From Prolixibacteraceae bacterium JC049 (GTDB taxonomy: Bacteria > Bacteroidota > Bacteroidia > Bacteroidales > Prolixibacteraceae): a stretch of DNA of 64,000 nt. The notes under the pieces were generated by a model. That model made no database searches and had not been told where the DNA came from. It saw only the letters and a list, made by a program, of their open reading frames with translations. The DNA lies in the NCBI GenBank assembly GCA_023369685.1, contig SACZ01000007.1, positions 186,001-250,000 on the forward strand, given 5' to 3'. Positions 15,890-24,077 of this stretch are shown piece after piece. Position 1 is the first letter of the stretch. Each line of letters starts with the position of its first letter. A program made the position numbers and the translations under genes.

Positions 15890-17719
15890 TTATTCTTTTT
15901 TATTTAAATCAAAAGGTTTATACTCACTTCCAGAGAATTCTACATCGGCATGGCCGGCATATTCCAACATGTTCAATCGAACACCGTGAACAATTACTGC
16001 CATAGCTGCAAGAATCATGTTCAGTCCGTGTCCTAAAATAAGGATAACAACGGCTGAAATTCCTGAAACTACTGTAGTAACTCCATCGCCAATTGCCATT
16101 TCGTTAAAGCTTGAGGCCATCAACACAGTTGATAAACCAACAGCATACAAACGAATGTACGATATAATATCGGAGAAACCATTAATGATGCTTAGTGGCA
16201 AGTTACCCAAAGATGATAACATTCCTTTAAGCATATTTGGTCCTGGCTTCGAGAACAAAGCAATAAGTAATGCTCCACCCACAAACAACCAAACCATGAA
16301 TCCTGGTGCTTCAATTCCCAATACCATTTGGCTTACCACAAGGAATAGTCCCCAAATAACAGACACCCATCCTATTTGAGCTATGGCTTTTACACTATTG
16401 CTAAATTTCCATGCTACTTGTAAGTGTCCTATGGTCAGGTGTGTCGCACCAATTAAGAACATTAACTTCTGAATGAATAGACTATCGCCACCAAAGCTGG
16501 CCAGCTGGTCTATTTTCAGCGTGCTAAGCACAGGTAATTCGGCAATGGCTTCTGAACCAAAGTAAGTACCGGTAAGAATTCCCCAAAACATGATTGAAAC
16601 AGAAAGAGTATAAATCAATCCAAATTCAATCTGTTTAGCAAATTTTTGCTTCTTGTGAACCAGGAATGTGATTAGTAAGAAAACCAATCCATAACCGGCA
16701 TCACCTACCAAGATACCCGTAAAGAATGTGAAGAATACCATAAATACCTTCGATACATCCATCTCTTTATATCCTGGAACAAGCCCCATGAAATCCATCA
16801 CTGGCTGAATACGTTTTGCCCAACGTGGTGTTTTAACCAATGTAGGTACCTCTTCCATCTCTTCAGGAAGCGGATCTTCAATAACATATCCCCAATGGTG
16901 TTCTTCAGCTGTTTTCTCAAACGCCTCAATTACATCTGCCGGAATAAAACCTTTCCAAAAACGTACCTGCTTTTCGAATGAAACTCCTCCAAACTGTACA
17001 TTTCTAACATCGAAACGCCTCTTCCTTTCATCTAATGCTATTTGTAGTGTCTCCTTCTGAGCACTTAACAGCTTCAATGATTTAGTAATTTCAGCAAGCT
17101 CTTCATTGATAGAATCCAGCAATTCCTTTGCAAATTCAGCTTCATGCTGAGGCAAATCCACCTCATCAAAATTCAAGCTTTCATCGGCATCATTGCTAAT
17201 TAATACTACCTGATTTAAATCTCCAAGCCTTCCAACTACTTCGATATTCTCCCGGTCAGCAATCTGCTTTAAGTCTCTATCTCCTAATAGATAAAGTTTA
17301 ATCCAAACTCCTTTAGCCTTCAACTCTTCAATATCTTTAAAAAGTATCTTGCCCCAGTTATCGAACCATGCTAACTCGTAGGTTAGATTTAGTCTTTTAT
17401 GCTCTAGCTGCTTTCTCTTTCTATCTGCCTCTAACACCTTCTCCATTAAAAAGATCTCTCCTCTTTCTAATTTCGAATAGTCAGTAATTCCAGCCTGCTT
17501 TGCTTCTTCCTCTGATGCGGCATCAAATTCATCCAGAATAGATATCGCATTTATCAGTTGCTTGATACGAGCACTTACTCGCTCAATAGAATCATCTTTA
17601 GCAGCCTGAAGCGGCATAATATGCACTACCCCAAGTTTTCCCAATGCTGTAAGTTCGGCATCAATATCCTTCGTTGAGTCAGGCATGAAGAGCATCACTT
17701 TTTTCATTTCTGCAATCAT
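15890..17719 (-). CDS. atpI: V-type ATPase subunit I (stator membrane subunit)
   Basis: This 609-residue subunit forms the ion half-channels and links to the peripheral stalks. The first 310 or so residues are a cytoplasmic, partly coiled-coil arm. The rest has about seven membrane helices, including GDAGYGLVFLL near residue 355 and ISYIRLYAVGLS, which contains the conserved Arg facing the rotor glutamate. The protein is a normal length for bacterial subunit I. The gene starts 2 bases after subunit D ends, so the two are translationally coupled. Confidence 0.94.
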   Translation of the reverse strand: MIAEMKKVMLFMPDSTKDIDAELTALGKLGVVHIMPLQAAKDDSIERVSARIKQLINAISILDEFDAASEEEAKQAGITDYSKLERGEIFLMEKVLEADRKRKQLEHKRLNLTYELAWFDNWGKILFKDIEELKAKGVWIKLYLLGDRDLKQIADRENIEVVGRLGDLNQVVLISNDADESLNFDEVDLPQHEAEFAKELLDSINEELAEITKSLKLLSAQKETLQIALDERKRRFDVRNVQFGGVSFEKQVRFWKGFIPADVIEAFEKTAEEHHWGYVIEDPLPEEMEEVPTLVKTPRWAKRIQPVMDFMGLVPGYKEMDVSKVFMVFFTFFTGILVGDAGYGLVFLLITFLVHKKQKFAKQIEFGLIYTLSVSIMFWGILTGTYFGSEAIAELPVLSTLKIDQLASFGGDSLFIQKLMFLIGATHLTIGHLQVAWKFSNSVKAIAQIGWVSVIWGLFLVVSQMVLGIEAPGFMVWLFVGGALLIALFSKPGPNMLKGMLSSLGNLPLSIINGFSDIISYIRLYAVGLSTVLMASSFNEMAIGDGVTTVVSGISAVVILILGHGLNMILAAMAVIVHGVRLNMLEYAGHADVEFSGSEYKPFDLNKKE

Positions 17720-17721
17720 AC

Positions 17722-18324
17722 TTAAATCTCCCCTTGTTTACTGGTTTTTACAACTTTGGCGGTAGCAATTGTCAGACGTTCATCGTCTTGTAGCTTCTGT
17801 CCAATTTTTCGAATGGCCATTTTTGCATTTGGAATGCGGCGGTTTTCGAAAAGCTTAACACGCGCCCTAACATCAAGTAACTCCTCTTCCAACAAGTCAA
17901 TCTGATTTTTCAGACAGTCAATTTCAGCCAAAAGCTGCAGTTGCTCCTGCATTAGCTCAATGGCATCATCCACCCACAAAGGCGTTTCTTCCTTCATTGG
18001 CATCAAGTTAAAATCGACCTTTTCGTATTGTTGAACTCGAACACCTGCAACATCTACAGGCTTGGTTATTATTTTATTGACAGATATAAATTCATCAATA
18101 TTAACCCAAGAGTCTCCCATTACTGCTGTCCATGGCTCTGCTGCTTTACGATTCTTCTCAATCTGATCACGAATTTCATCAATTCGTTCCGAGATTGTAT
18201 TGATGGTAGCCATCAACGACTTCTCCATCGCCTCGAAAAGTGGCAGCATCCTTTCCGATACTTTCAGAATCTTTTTCTGTCGGGCACGTTCGGTTTTTGT
18301 GTATTTAATCTTTATACCTGCCAT
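17722..18324 (-). CDS. atpD: V-type ATPase subunit D (central stalk)
   Basis: This 200-residue protein is helical at both ends, with the family start IKIKYTKTERARQKKILKVS and a long C-terminal helix containing VRARVKLFENRRIPNAKMAI. Subunit D forms the rotor shaft inside the A3B3 head. Its ATG shares one base with the stop of the preceding gene (TAATG), indicating coupled translation. No subunit F, the usual shaft partner, is encoded in this operon. Confidence 0.93.
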   Translation of the reverse strand: MAGIKIKYTKTERARQKKILKVSERMLPLFEAMEKSLMATINTISERIDEIRDQIEKNRKAAEPWTAVMGDSWVNIDEFISVNKIITKPVDVAGVRVQQYEKVDFNLMPMKEETPLWVDDAIELMQEQLQLLAEIDCLKNQIDLLEEELLDVRARVKLFENRRIPNAKMAIRKIGQKLQDDERLTIATAKVVKTSKQGEI

Positions 18325-18824
18325 TACTTGCCCTCCTTATTTTTTTGCGGATCTACCACCGATGCCAGGATTTCAGCGCCTCTTGCCTCGTTAAACGAAT
18401 TCATGCGAATTAAAAGCTGCAGTTTTAACTTATACACCAATACTTCGGTGAAGGTAAATGTTTTCCCCACTTCTATTGTGTCCAGCTCTTCCCACTGCCA
18501 CTTTATTATATTTTCTTCGCGTTGTAAAGGATTACCAGAAATAACCGCTTTTGGCAAACGTCCCAAACTAGGTTGACGTTTTTCTGTTCTAGCATTTCTT
18601 ATTTCAGTAAGATCTTCTTGCAACTCGCTAAACAGCGATGCAATACTACTCTCCTTTACTTCTGATTCATTCATTTTCTGAATATCAACCGATTCGAGCA
18701 ATCGATAATGCCTGGCCGAAAGCTGGCTTTTGGCATCATGGTTAAACTCATCAATTGATATTGGCGGCACCTGCCCAAAAGTCAACGATGGCAAACTCGT
18801 CATAAGATATACCATACTTGACAT
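18324..18824 (-). CDS. V-ATPase-associated DUF2764 protein (subunit C-like)
   Basis: This 166-residue protein opens with YLMTSLPSLTFGQVPPISID, the mark of the DUF2764 family found only with V-ATPases of the Chlamydia/Bacteroidota type. It probably substitutes for subunit C, joining the rotor stalk to the membrane ring, because no ordinary atpC occurs. It is charged and mostly helical after residue 35 and has no membrane segment. It follows atpE after 2 bases and overlaps the atpD start by one base. Confidence 0.87.
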   Translation of the reverse strand: MSSMVYLMTSLPSLTFGQVPPISIDEFNHDAKSQLSARHYRLLESVDIQKMNESEVKESSIASLFSELQEDLTEIRNARTEKRQPSLGRLPKAVISGNPLQREENIIKWQWEELDTIEVGKTFTFTEVLVYKLKLQLLIRMNSFNEARGAEILASVVDPQKNKEGK

Positions 18825-18826
18825 GC

Positions 18827-19432
18827 TTACTCCTCCTGAGCTTTAGTGATACGCTGAACTAATTCCTTATTTAGCAACGAAAATAATCCTGCTTCAACAT
18901 CTTTAGAACTCAACACAAAGCTGATTCCCTCGTTATCAGTTGATTTAACTTTAATCTTCGTTTTGCTTGCTGAAAGTGGTTTCAAAGTAACCTCTTCTTT
19001 CAATCCTTCTTTAATTAAGAAAGCTTCCATTGCTTTCTCTAATTCAGGAGTAACCTTAGCTGTTTTATCACCAGCAATTGATGCAAGCACTGCCTTTAAT
19101 AGCTCCTGAAGGTATTGTTCCTGAGTAAATAAAGCATCGCATTTTTCTCCAAATACTGACTTCAGATACTTTAAAACTGAAATTTTGGTAGCTTCCACCA
19201 TATCGCGAGAAGCCTGAGCAATCGCATTCTGTGCGTTTTGCTCCAACTGAGCTGCTTTTAATTCTGCCTCTTCTTTTATCGCTTTACCTCTTGCTTCCGC
19301 TTCGGCAATTATCTTTTCAGCTTGTGCTTTAGCGTTATCAACAATTTTCTGCTTTTCTTCTTCTCCGGCATTAATTCCTTGCTCTTTCAGTCTGGCAACA
19401 ATTCCTTCCAGATTTTCTTTATTGTGTTTCAT
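18827..19432 (-). CDS. atpE: V-type ATPase subunit E (peripheral stalk)
   Basis: This is a 201-residue subunit E. The N-terminal half is a long Ala/Glu/Lys-rich coiled coil (EEEKQKIVDNAKAQAEKIIA) that forms the peripheral stalk. The C-terminal half is globular, with the segment GISFVLSSKDVEAGLFSLLN. It holds the A3B3 head against rotation. In many bacteria of this type, including Chlamydia, atpE comes first in the operon; here it follows atpA and atpB. Confidence 0.9.
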   Translation of the reverse strand: MKHNKENLEGIVARLKEQGINAGEEEKQKIVDNAKAQAEKIIAEAEARGKAIKEEAELKAAQLEQNAQNAIAQASRDMVEATKISVLKYLKSVFGEKCDALFTQEQYLQELLKAVLASIAGDKTAKVTPELEKAMEAFLIKEGLKEEVTLKPLSASKTKIKVKSTDNEGISFVLSSKDVEAGLFSLLNKELVQRITKAQEE

Positions 19433-19450
19433 TTTCTTGCTGTTTAAAGA

Positions 19451-20755
19451 TTACTTCCAATACTCGTCAATCAACTTTTTACTCAATCCTGTTTCGGTTG
19501 GTTCGAAGTGACGTTTTAAAATATCCCAACATCTATCCAATGCAGCATTCAACTCAATTGGATCGCCAAATGGCTCTTCCATATTTGCAATGAAATCTTC
19601 ACGATAACGAAGCAGTTTCTGCGAGAATGCATCGTTTGCCGCTCCTACTTCTGCTGCTTCATATGCTTTTTCGGCATCTGCCAATAGTGAAGCCATAGCG
19701 GTCATAATAGGTCGGTGGTCACTTCTGGTATCGCCATTCACCTGTTGTTTCAAACGAGAAAGCGATCTGGCAAGTTTCAATTTACCACTTTCTAAGAAGA
19801 ACTGTCCCTCTGTAATATAACCGGTGTTATCAGGTACCGGATCTTCCAACGACTCTAGAGTAGTTGCACCAATAATAGTAATAGAACCTGCTCCTTCAAT
19901 ATCGGCAGCTACCTCATAGCGTTTTGCCAATTCTGAATAAAGCGATCCTGGATAACCTTGTAGCGATGGAATTTGATCCTGGTAGTTAGCCACATTTCGA
20001 AGAATATTCGACCAGTTGGTCATATCGGTAAGTAGTACCAATACATCTTTACCCTGATCTGCAAACTCACGAGCTACACTAAGTGCTACATCTGGCAACA
20101 TTAAACCTTTAATCTGCGAATCACCTGCAAGGTGTGAGAACATAATGGTTTTATCGATGTTACCCGACTGCGAAAGTTGTTCTTTAAAGTAGTGATACTC
20201 GTCAAACTTCAGTCCGATCCCTGCGAAAATAATCACATCGGCCTGTGCTCCTTGTGCAATCTGAGAAAGCAGACGGTTATAAGGCTCTGTTGGTCCCGCG
20301 AAAATTGGAATTTTCTGCGATTTTACCAACGTATTAAATACGTCAATCATTGGAATACCTGTCCAAAGTGGCTGCTTAGGAACCAAGCGCACTGTTGGAT
20401 TCAATGTATCCAAACGAGTTGAAACTTCTTTTTCAAAGATAATTTCAGGTCCTCCATCAGCAACATCACCAACACCGTCGAAACTACGACCTAACATGTT
20501 GTGTGAAAAACCTGCAGAAAGAGGTACTTCGTGCATACGAATTTTTGTCTGTGTACTTAGTCCTTGTGTTCCATTAAATACCTGAAATCGTGTTGAATCT
20601 TCAGTAATATTAATGGCTTTAGCAAACGAAAGACTTTGATTAGTGTCAGCTTCCAGCAACTCAACCACGTGGTTCAATGCTACTCCCGGATTTCCTTCAA
20701 CAGAAATAAGAGCTTTACCTACTTCGCTAATTCTATTTATCTCTTTACGTATCAT
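19451..20755 (-). CDS. atpB: V-type ATPase subunit B (regulatory, non-catalytic)
   Basis: The protein has 434 residues with the ATP-synthase alpha/beta fold: PLWTGIPMIDVFNTLVKSQK, IFAGPTEPYNRLLSQIAQGA where a catalytic subunit would have a P-loop, and LLTDMTNWSNILRNVA. The missing GxGKT identifies it as the non-catalytic B subunit. The sequence PSLQGYPGSLYSELAKRYE is typical. The start overlaps the end of atpA by 4 bases (ATGA). Confidence 0.95.
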   Translation of the reverse strand: MIRKEINRISEVGKALISVEGNPGVALNHVVELLEADTNQSLSFAKAINITEDSTRFQVFNGTQGLSTQTKIRMHEVPLSAGFSHNMLGRSFDGVGDVADGGPEIIFEKEVSTRLDTLNPTVRLVPKQPLWTGIPMIDVFNTLVKSQKIPIFAGPTEPYNRLLSQIAQGAQADVIIFAGIGLKFDEYHYFKEQLSQSGNIDKTIMFSHLAGDSQIKGLMLPDVALSVAREFADQGKDVLVLLTDMTNWSNILRNVANYQDQIPSLQGYPGSLYSELAKRYEVAADIEGAGSITIIGATTLESLEDPVPDNTGYITEGQFFLESGKLKLARSLSRLKQQVNGDTRSDHRPIMTAMASLLADAEKAYEAAEVGAANDAFSQKLLRYREDFIANMEEPFGDPIELNAALDRCWDILKRHFEPTETGLSKKLIDEYWK

Positions 20756-22527
20756 AGTGAGTACTCCTCCTGTAAAATAAATTGTTCAACTTTTTGTGGA
20801 AGTACTGCTTGTTCTTCTGAACTTACTGCTGTACCGTTCCAATCTCTCCACCACTGACGAAGCTCATCGAATTTGTTTTTCACCAAAACTTTTACTTCTT
20901 CGTCTTCCATTCCCTCTTGAGCAAACTGGATAGAACTATCAATTAATTTCTGAACTGCTTCATTAATAATCACCAATCGATCAGGGCGAGTACATGCATC
21001 CTGTTCATGGAAAGCATTCTGTTGCATCACACAGAAGTCGATTGTTAGTCCTTTTTGATATAATACATACTTTTCTAATGGAACTTTCTTCAATCCAATA
21101 GTACTGATTGTTTGATCAATACCATTTGCTTCGTCTAATGTTTGAAGCATTTTATTGCGATCAGTCCAAGAAATGAAACTATCGTATACTGAAGAAGTAT
21201 AAGCTAGCGGATCGATTGCTGGATATTTTTTAGCATCGGCACGATCCTGTGATAGTCCCCAGAATCCACCTGTTGCATCCATTGTTGCTTGTGTTACCGG
21301 CTCCTGGAAGTTACCACCAGCAGGCGAAACCGTACCAATAAATGTCAACGAGCCGCCAGTACCTTCATCAGCACCTGCACGCTGGTACATACCTTTAATC
21401 TGATCTGGAATATCCATTGGGAAAGCCTCTGGTCCCGGAATATCTCCCTGGCGACCACTACGCTCACGAAGTGCCTGTGCCCAACGAGAAGTAGAATCGG
21501 CTAACAGCACTACACTATATCCTTGATAACGGTAATATTCTCCTACCGTTAATGCAATAAATACACTGGCCTCACGCGCAGCAACTGGCATAGAACTGGT
21601 ATTACCAAAGATACACATCCTGTTCATTAAAGAATCGCCAGTTGAAGGATCTTCCAACTCTGCAAAATCTTTAAATACCTCTACCGCCTCACCAGCACGC
21701 TCACCACAAGCAGCCATAATGATGATATCGGCTAAGGCGTACTTACACAATGAGTGCTGAAGTACTGTCTTACCAGCACCGAAAGGTCCAGGGTTACCAA
21801 CGGTACCACCGTAACTTACTGGTGCTAAAAAGTCGATAACACGTACCCCAGTAGAAATGGTTTTACTAGGAATTGCTCTCGACTTAAATGGAATTGGCGA
21901 TTTTACCGCCCAACGGAAAGCTAGTTTAACATCGTGCTTTACGTCTTGTTTATCTCGAATTACAGCAACTGTCTCTGTAATATTAACTGACTTTTTCTCA
22001 ATAATCGATTCGACTGTACATTTGTCGAAATTGAAAGGTACCAGAATTTTATGGTTCAATCTACCTTCAGGTACTGTTCCAATGGCATCACCACCACTTA
22101 CAACATCACCAACGGCTACAGATGGAGTAAAGTCCCAAAGTTTCTCTTCATCAAGAGCTGCAGCCTTCATTCCCGGTACCAAGTAAGCATTCTGCTCACT
22201 CAATTTATATAATGGGTTTTGAAGTCCGTCCCAAATACTAGTTAACAAACCGGGACCAAGAAGTACTGACAATGGTTTTCCGGTAAACTCAACTGTTGCA
22301 CCAATTTGTGCTCCGGTTAAATCCTCAAAAACTTGCATCTCAGCTATACCGGCCTCTGGATTTTTAGGATCTGGAGCTATCTGTAGTACCTCCGCCTGCA
22401 ACGATTTTCCATCAACCATGATCTGAGCTGTTTCTCCCATGATCACATTACTGAAGAACCGTGCTTTTACCAGCGAATCCTGAATAGCTATTAGAGTTCC
22501 TGTTCTTGTTTTGTTGGTATTATTCAT
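20752..22527 (-). CDS. atpA: V-type ATPase subunit A (catalytic)
   Basis: This is the catalytic subunit, 591 residues from the ATG at 22527. An upstream in-frame ATG at 22593 would add 22 unrelated residues and is unlikely. It has the V-type P-loop GPFGAGKTV and the long non-homologous insert before it. Further motifs are CGERAGEAVEVFKDF and LADSTSRWAQALRERSGRQG. ATP is hydrolysed here to drive ion transport, or the reverse. It is the first gene of the A-B-E-DUF2764-D-I-K operon. The preceding 143 bases separate it from a UspA-like gene on the same strand. Confidence 0.95.
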   Translation of the reverse strand: MNNTNKTRTGTLIAIQDSLVKARFFSNVIMGETAQIMVDGKSLQAEVLQIAPDPKNPEAGIAEMQVFEDLTGAQIGATVEFTGKPLSVLLGPGLLTSIWDGLQNPLYKLSEQNAYLVPGMKAAALDEEKLWDFTPSVAVGDVVSGGDAIGTVPEGRLNHKILVPFNFDKCTVESIIEKKSVNITETVAVIRDKQDVKHDVKLAFRWAVKSPIPFKSRAIPSKTISTGVRVIDFLAPVSYGGTVGNPGPFGAGKTVLQHSLCKYALADIIIMAACGERAGEAVEVFKDFAELEDPSTGDSLMNRMCIFGNTSSMPVAAREASVFIALTVGEYYRYQGYSVVLLADSTSRWAQALRERSGRQGDIPGPEAFPMDIPDQIKGMYQRAGADEGTGGSLTFIGTVSPAGGNFQEPVTQATMDATGGFWGLSQDRADAKKYPAIDPLAYTSSVYDSFISWTDRNKMLQTLDEANGIDQTISTIGLKKVPLEKYVLYQKGLTIDFCVMQQNAFHEQDACTRPDRLVIINEAVQKLIDSSIQFAQEGMEDEEVKVLVKNKFDELRQWWRDWNGTAVSSEEQAVLPQKVEQFILQEEYSL

Positions 22528-22670
22528 CTTATTAAATTGTTTATTCTTTAAAAGGTAAATGATGCAACTAGCATTATTCTGTTTTGTATTCAATAAAACT
22601 CAGATTTTATTGCTCAAAACACCCATACAACAATTATAATGCTTTAATGTTCCATGCTTTTAATAACAGT

Positions 22671-23432
22671 TTAATTGTTTTGAATTATAATTAAATCTCG
22701 ATCTATATTATTGAGATATTTTTTAATTCCCTTACATTTCGTTTTTCCTTCAATATAGTTAATTGAATACCCAATGTTTTTAAAACATCTATTGTAATAA
22801 TTTTCCATCTCCCCATCTATCTTTTGTTTTTGTTTAATTCTTACAAAGAGTATTTCCAATTTCGATTTTGTTTTACTACATATCTCTAATATCTGATTAC
22901 ATAATTGCCTGGAAGGTATTATCTCTGGATTCCCTACAAATAGAATCTTAGAATTGACACCTTCTTCAAAGTTCTTGGGCAAAATGAACAAGGGATTATT
23001 CGCGGTATTAATTATCTTGTCAAGACATCTATTTTGCCTGCTACACGAATCTACAAAAGAATTGAAGGTAGACAAAACTACATAGTATGACCTTTTTATT
23101 AGTTGACCATAATTAAGAACTGTAACCAGCTCTCCTTCAAGCGAAATTGTTTTCACCTTTTGTTTTGCGATTTTAAACTTTGTTAACAATTTCGCTTTTA
23201 AAGCACTTAATTCGTGTATTGAAACGGCTTTTAGGTGGTGATTTAGCTTGCGCATCATGAAGTGTCCAAATCCTGGTTTCTGGTAAGTTTGCAATAACGA
23301 GATAGATGATTTTTCCTTAAACAGAAACTGCATTGCAAATGAAGCTGCATGCCACTTTCCGTCAGAAAAATCAGCCAATATTAATAATTGGGATTGGCTA
23401 TTCTCATATTTTTCACTCATCTCTTGAAGCAT
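22671..23432 (-). CDS. UspA-like protein (two degenerate universal stress domains)
   Basis: The protein has 253 residues. The start (SQLLILADFSDGKWHAASFA) resembles the first strand and helix of a universal stress domain, with the acidic residue after the first strand. The second half repeats the pattern from about residue 165 (SKILFVGNPEIIPSRQLCNQ). The C-terminal ATP-binding glycines of UspA are not obvious, so it may not bind nucleotide. Tandem Usp proteins are common in Bacteroidota and are stress- or energy-related. It lies upstream of the V-ATPase operon on the same strand, 143 bases before atpA. The family call is tentative. Confidence 0.6.
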   Translation of the reverse strand: MLQEMSEKYENSQSQLLILADFSDGKWHAASFAMQFLFKEKSSISLLQTYQKPGFGHFMMRKLNHHLKAVSIHELSALKAKLLTKFKIAKQKVKTISLEGELVTVLNYGQLIKRSYYVVLSTFNSFVDSCSRQNRCLDKIINTANNPLFILPKNFEEGVNSKILFVGNPEIIPSRQLCNQILEICSKTKSKLEILFVRIKQKQKIDGEMENYYNRCFKNIGYSINYIEGKTKCKGIKKYLNNIDRDLIIIQNN

Positions 23433-24077
23433 TTAAACAATAAAAATAACTGCATAAAGCATGAATGGACACAGATTAAAACCTACATTAAAAATAGGAA
23501 TAAAATAAGAATTTTCTTCTATGTATTTTTAACAGCTAATGCTATTGAATTAGCCATTGTACCATCTATTTTATTAAATCACTAATCTAAACAATCGCAT
23601 TCTCGATAGGTTGATAAAAAATGATCAATTTTAGACAAAAAATCATTCTGCATAAAAAAGATGAAAGCTATTGCTGCTTTTTCTCTACTTTATTAAATAA
23701 TTGTATTGCCCTCCTATCAGAAAATATTCTATCCAAATCCGAACCACCTTTTTTGGATTGAGGTAAATGTACTGATATTTTACAGTTCTCCAAAAGCGTT
23801 TTTTATAAATGTTGTACAGAATTAATTATTATCTACCGATAGCACTAAAAGTGTTCTGTTTCAATATTCAAACTTAAAGATGAAGTACAAATAATCACCT
23901 TATTATTCTTTTTAGCATACAATTAATCGTTTTTGAATTTGTCAACTTTTACTACATTTGCACACCAGAACGCAACAGAACGGTATTTTTATATGAAAAA
24001 TTACTGAACTGTCCATCATAAATCATAGCGTTTGCATCGATTGAAATAGTTTCTAATAAATAATTTAATAAGTTATT
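23433..24077. other. Divergent intergenic region with the promoter of the GH3 gene
   Basis: No gene is supported in these 645 bases; the short frames present have no family features. A Bacteroidota promoter is visible at 23932-23960. The left end serves the minus-strand UspA-like gene, for which no clear promoter was identified. Confidence 0.55.
23932..23960 (+). promoter_or_regulatory. Bacteroidota-type promoter of the GH3 gene
   Basis: TACATTTG at 23953-23960 matches the -7 box TAnnTTTG of the primary sigma factor in this phylum. TTTG at 23932-23935 is a candidate -33 box 17 bases upstream, slightly closer than the usual 19-21. The leader to the ATG would be about 110 bases. Confidence 0.6.

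Noticed and set aside
23388-23585. Short plus-strand frame upstream of the GH3 gene
   Set aside because: No motif; composition like AT-rich intergenic DNA, and it overlaps the start of the UspA-like gene.
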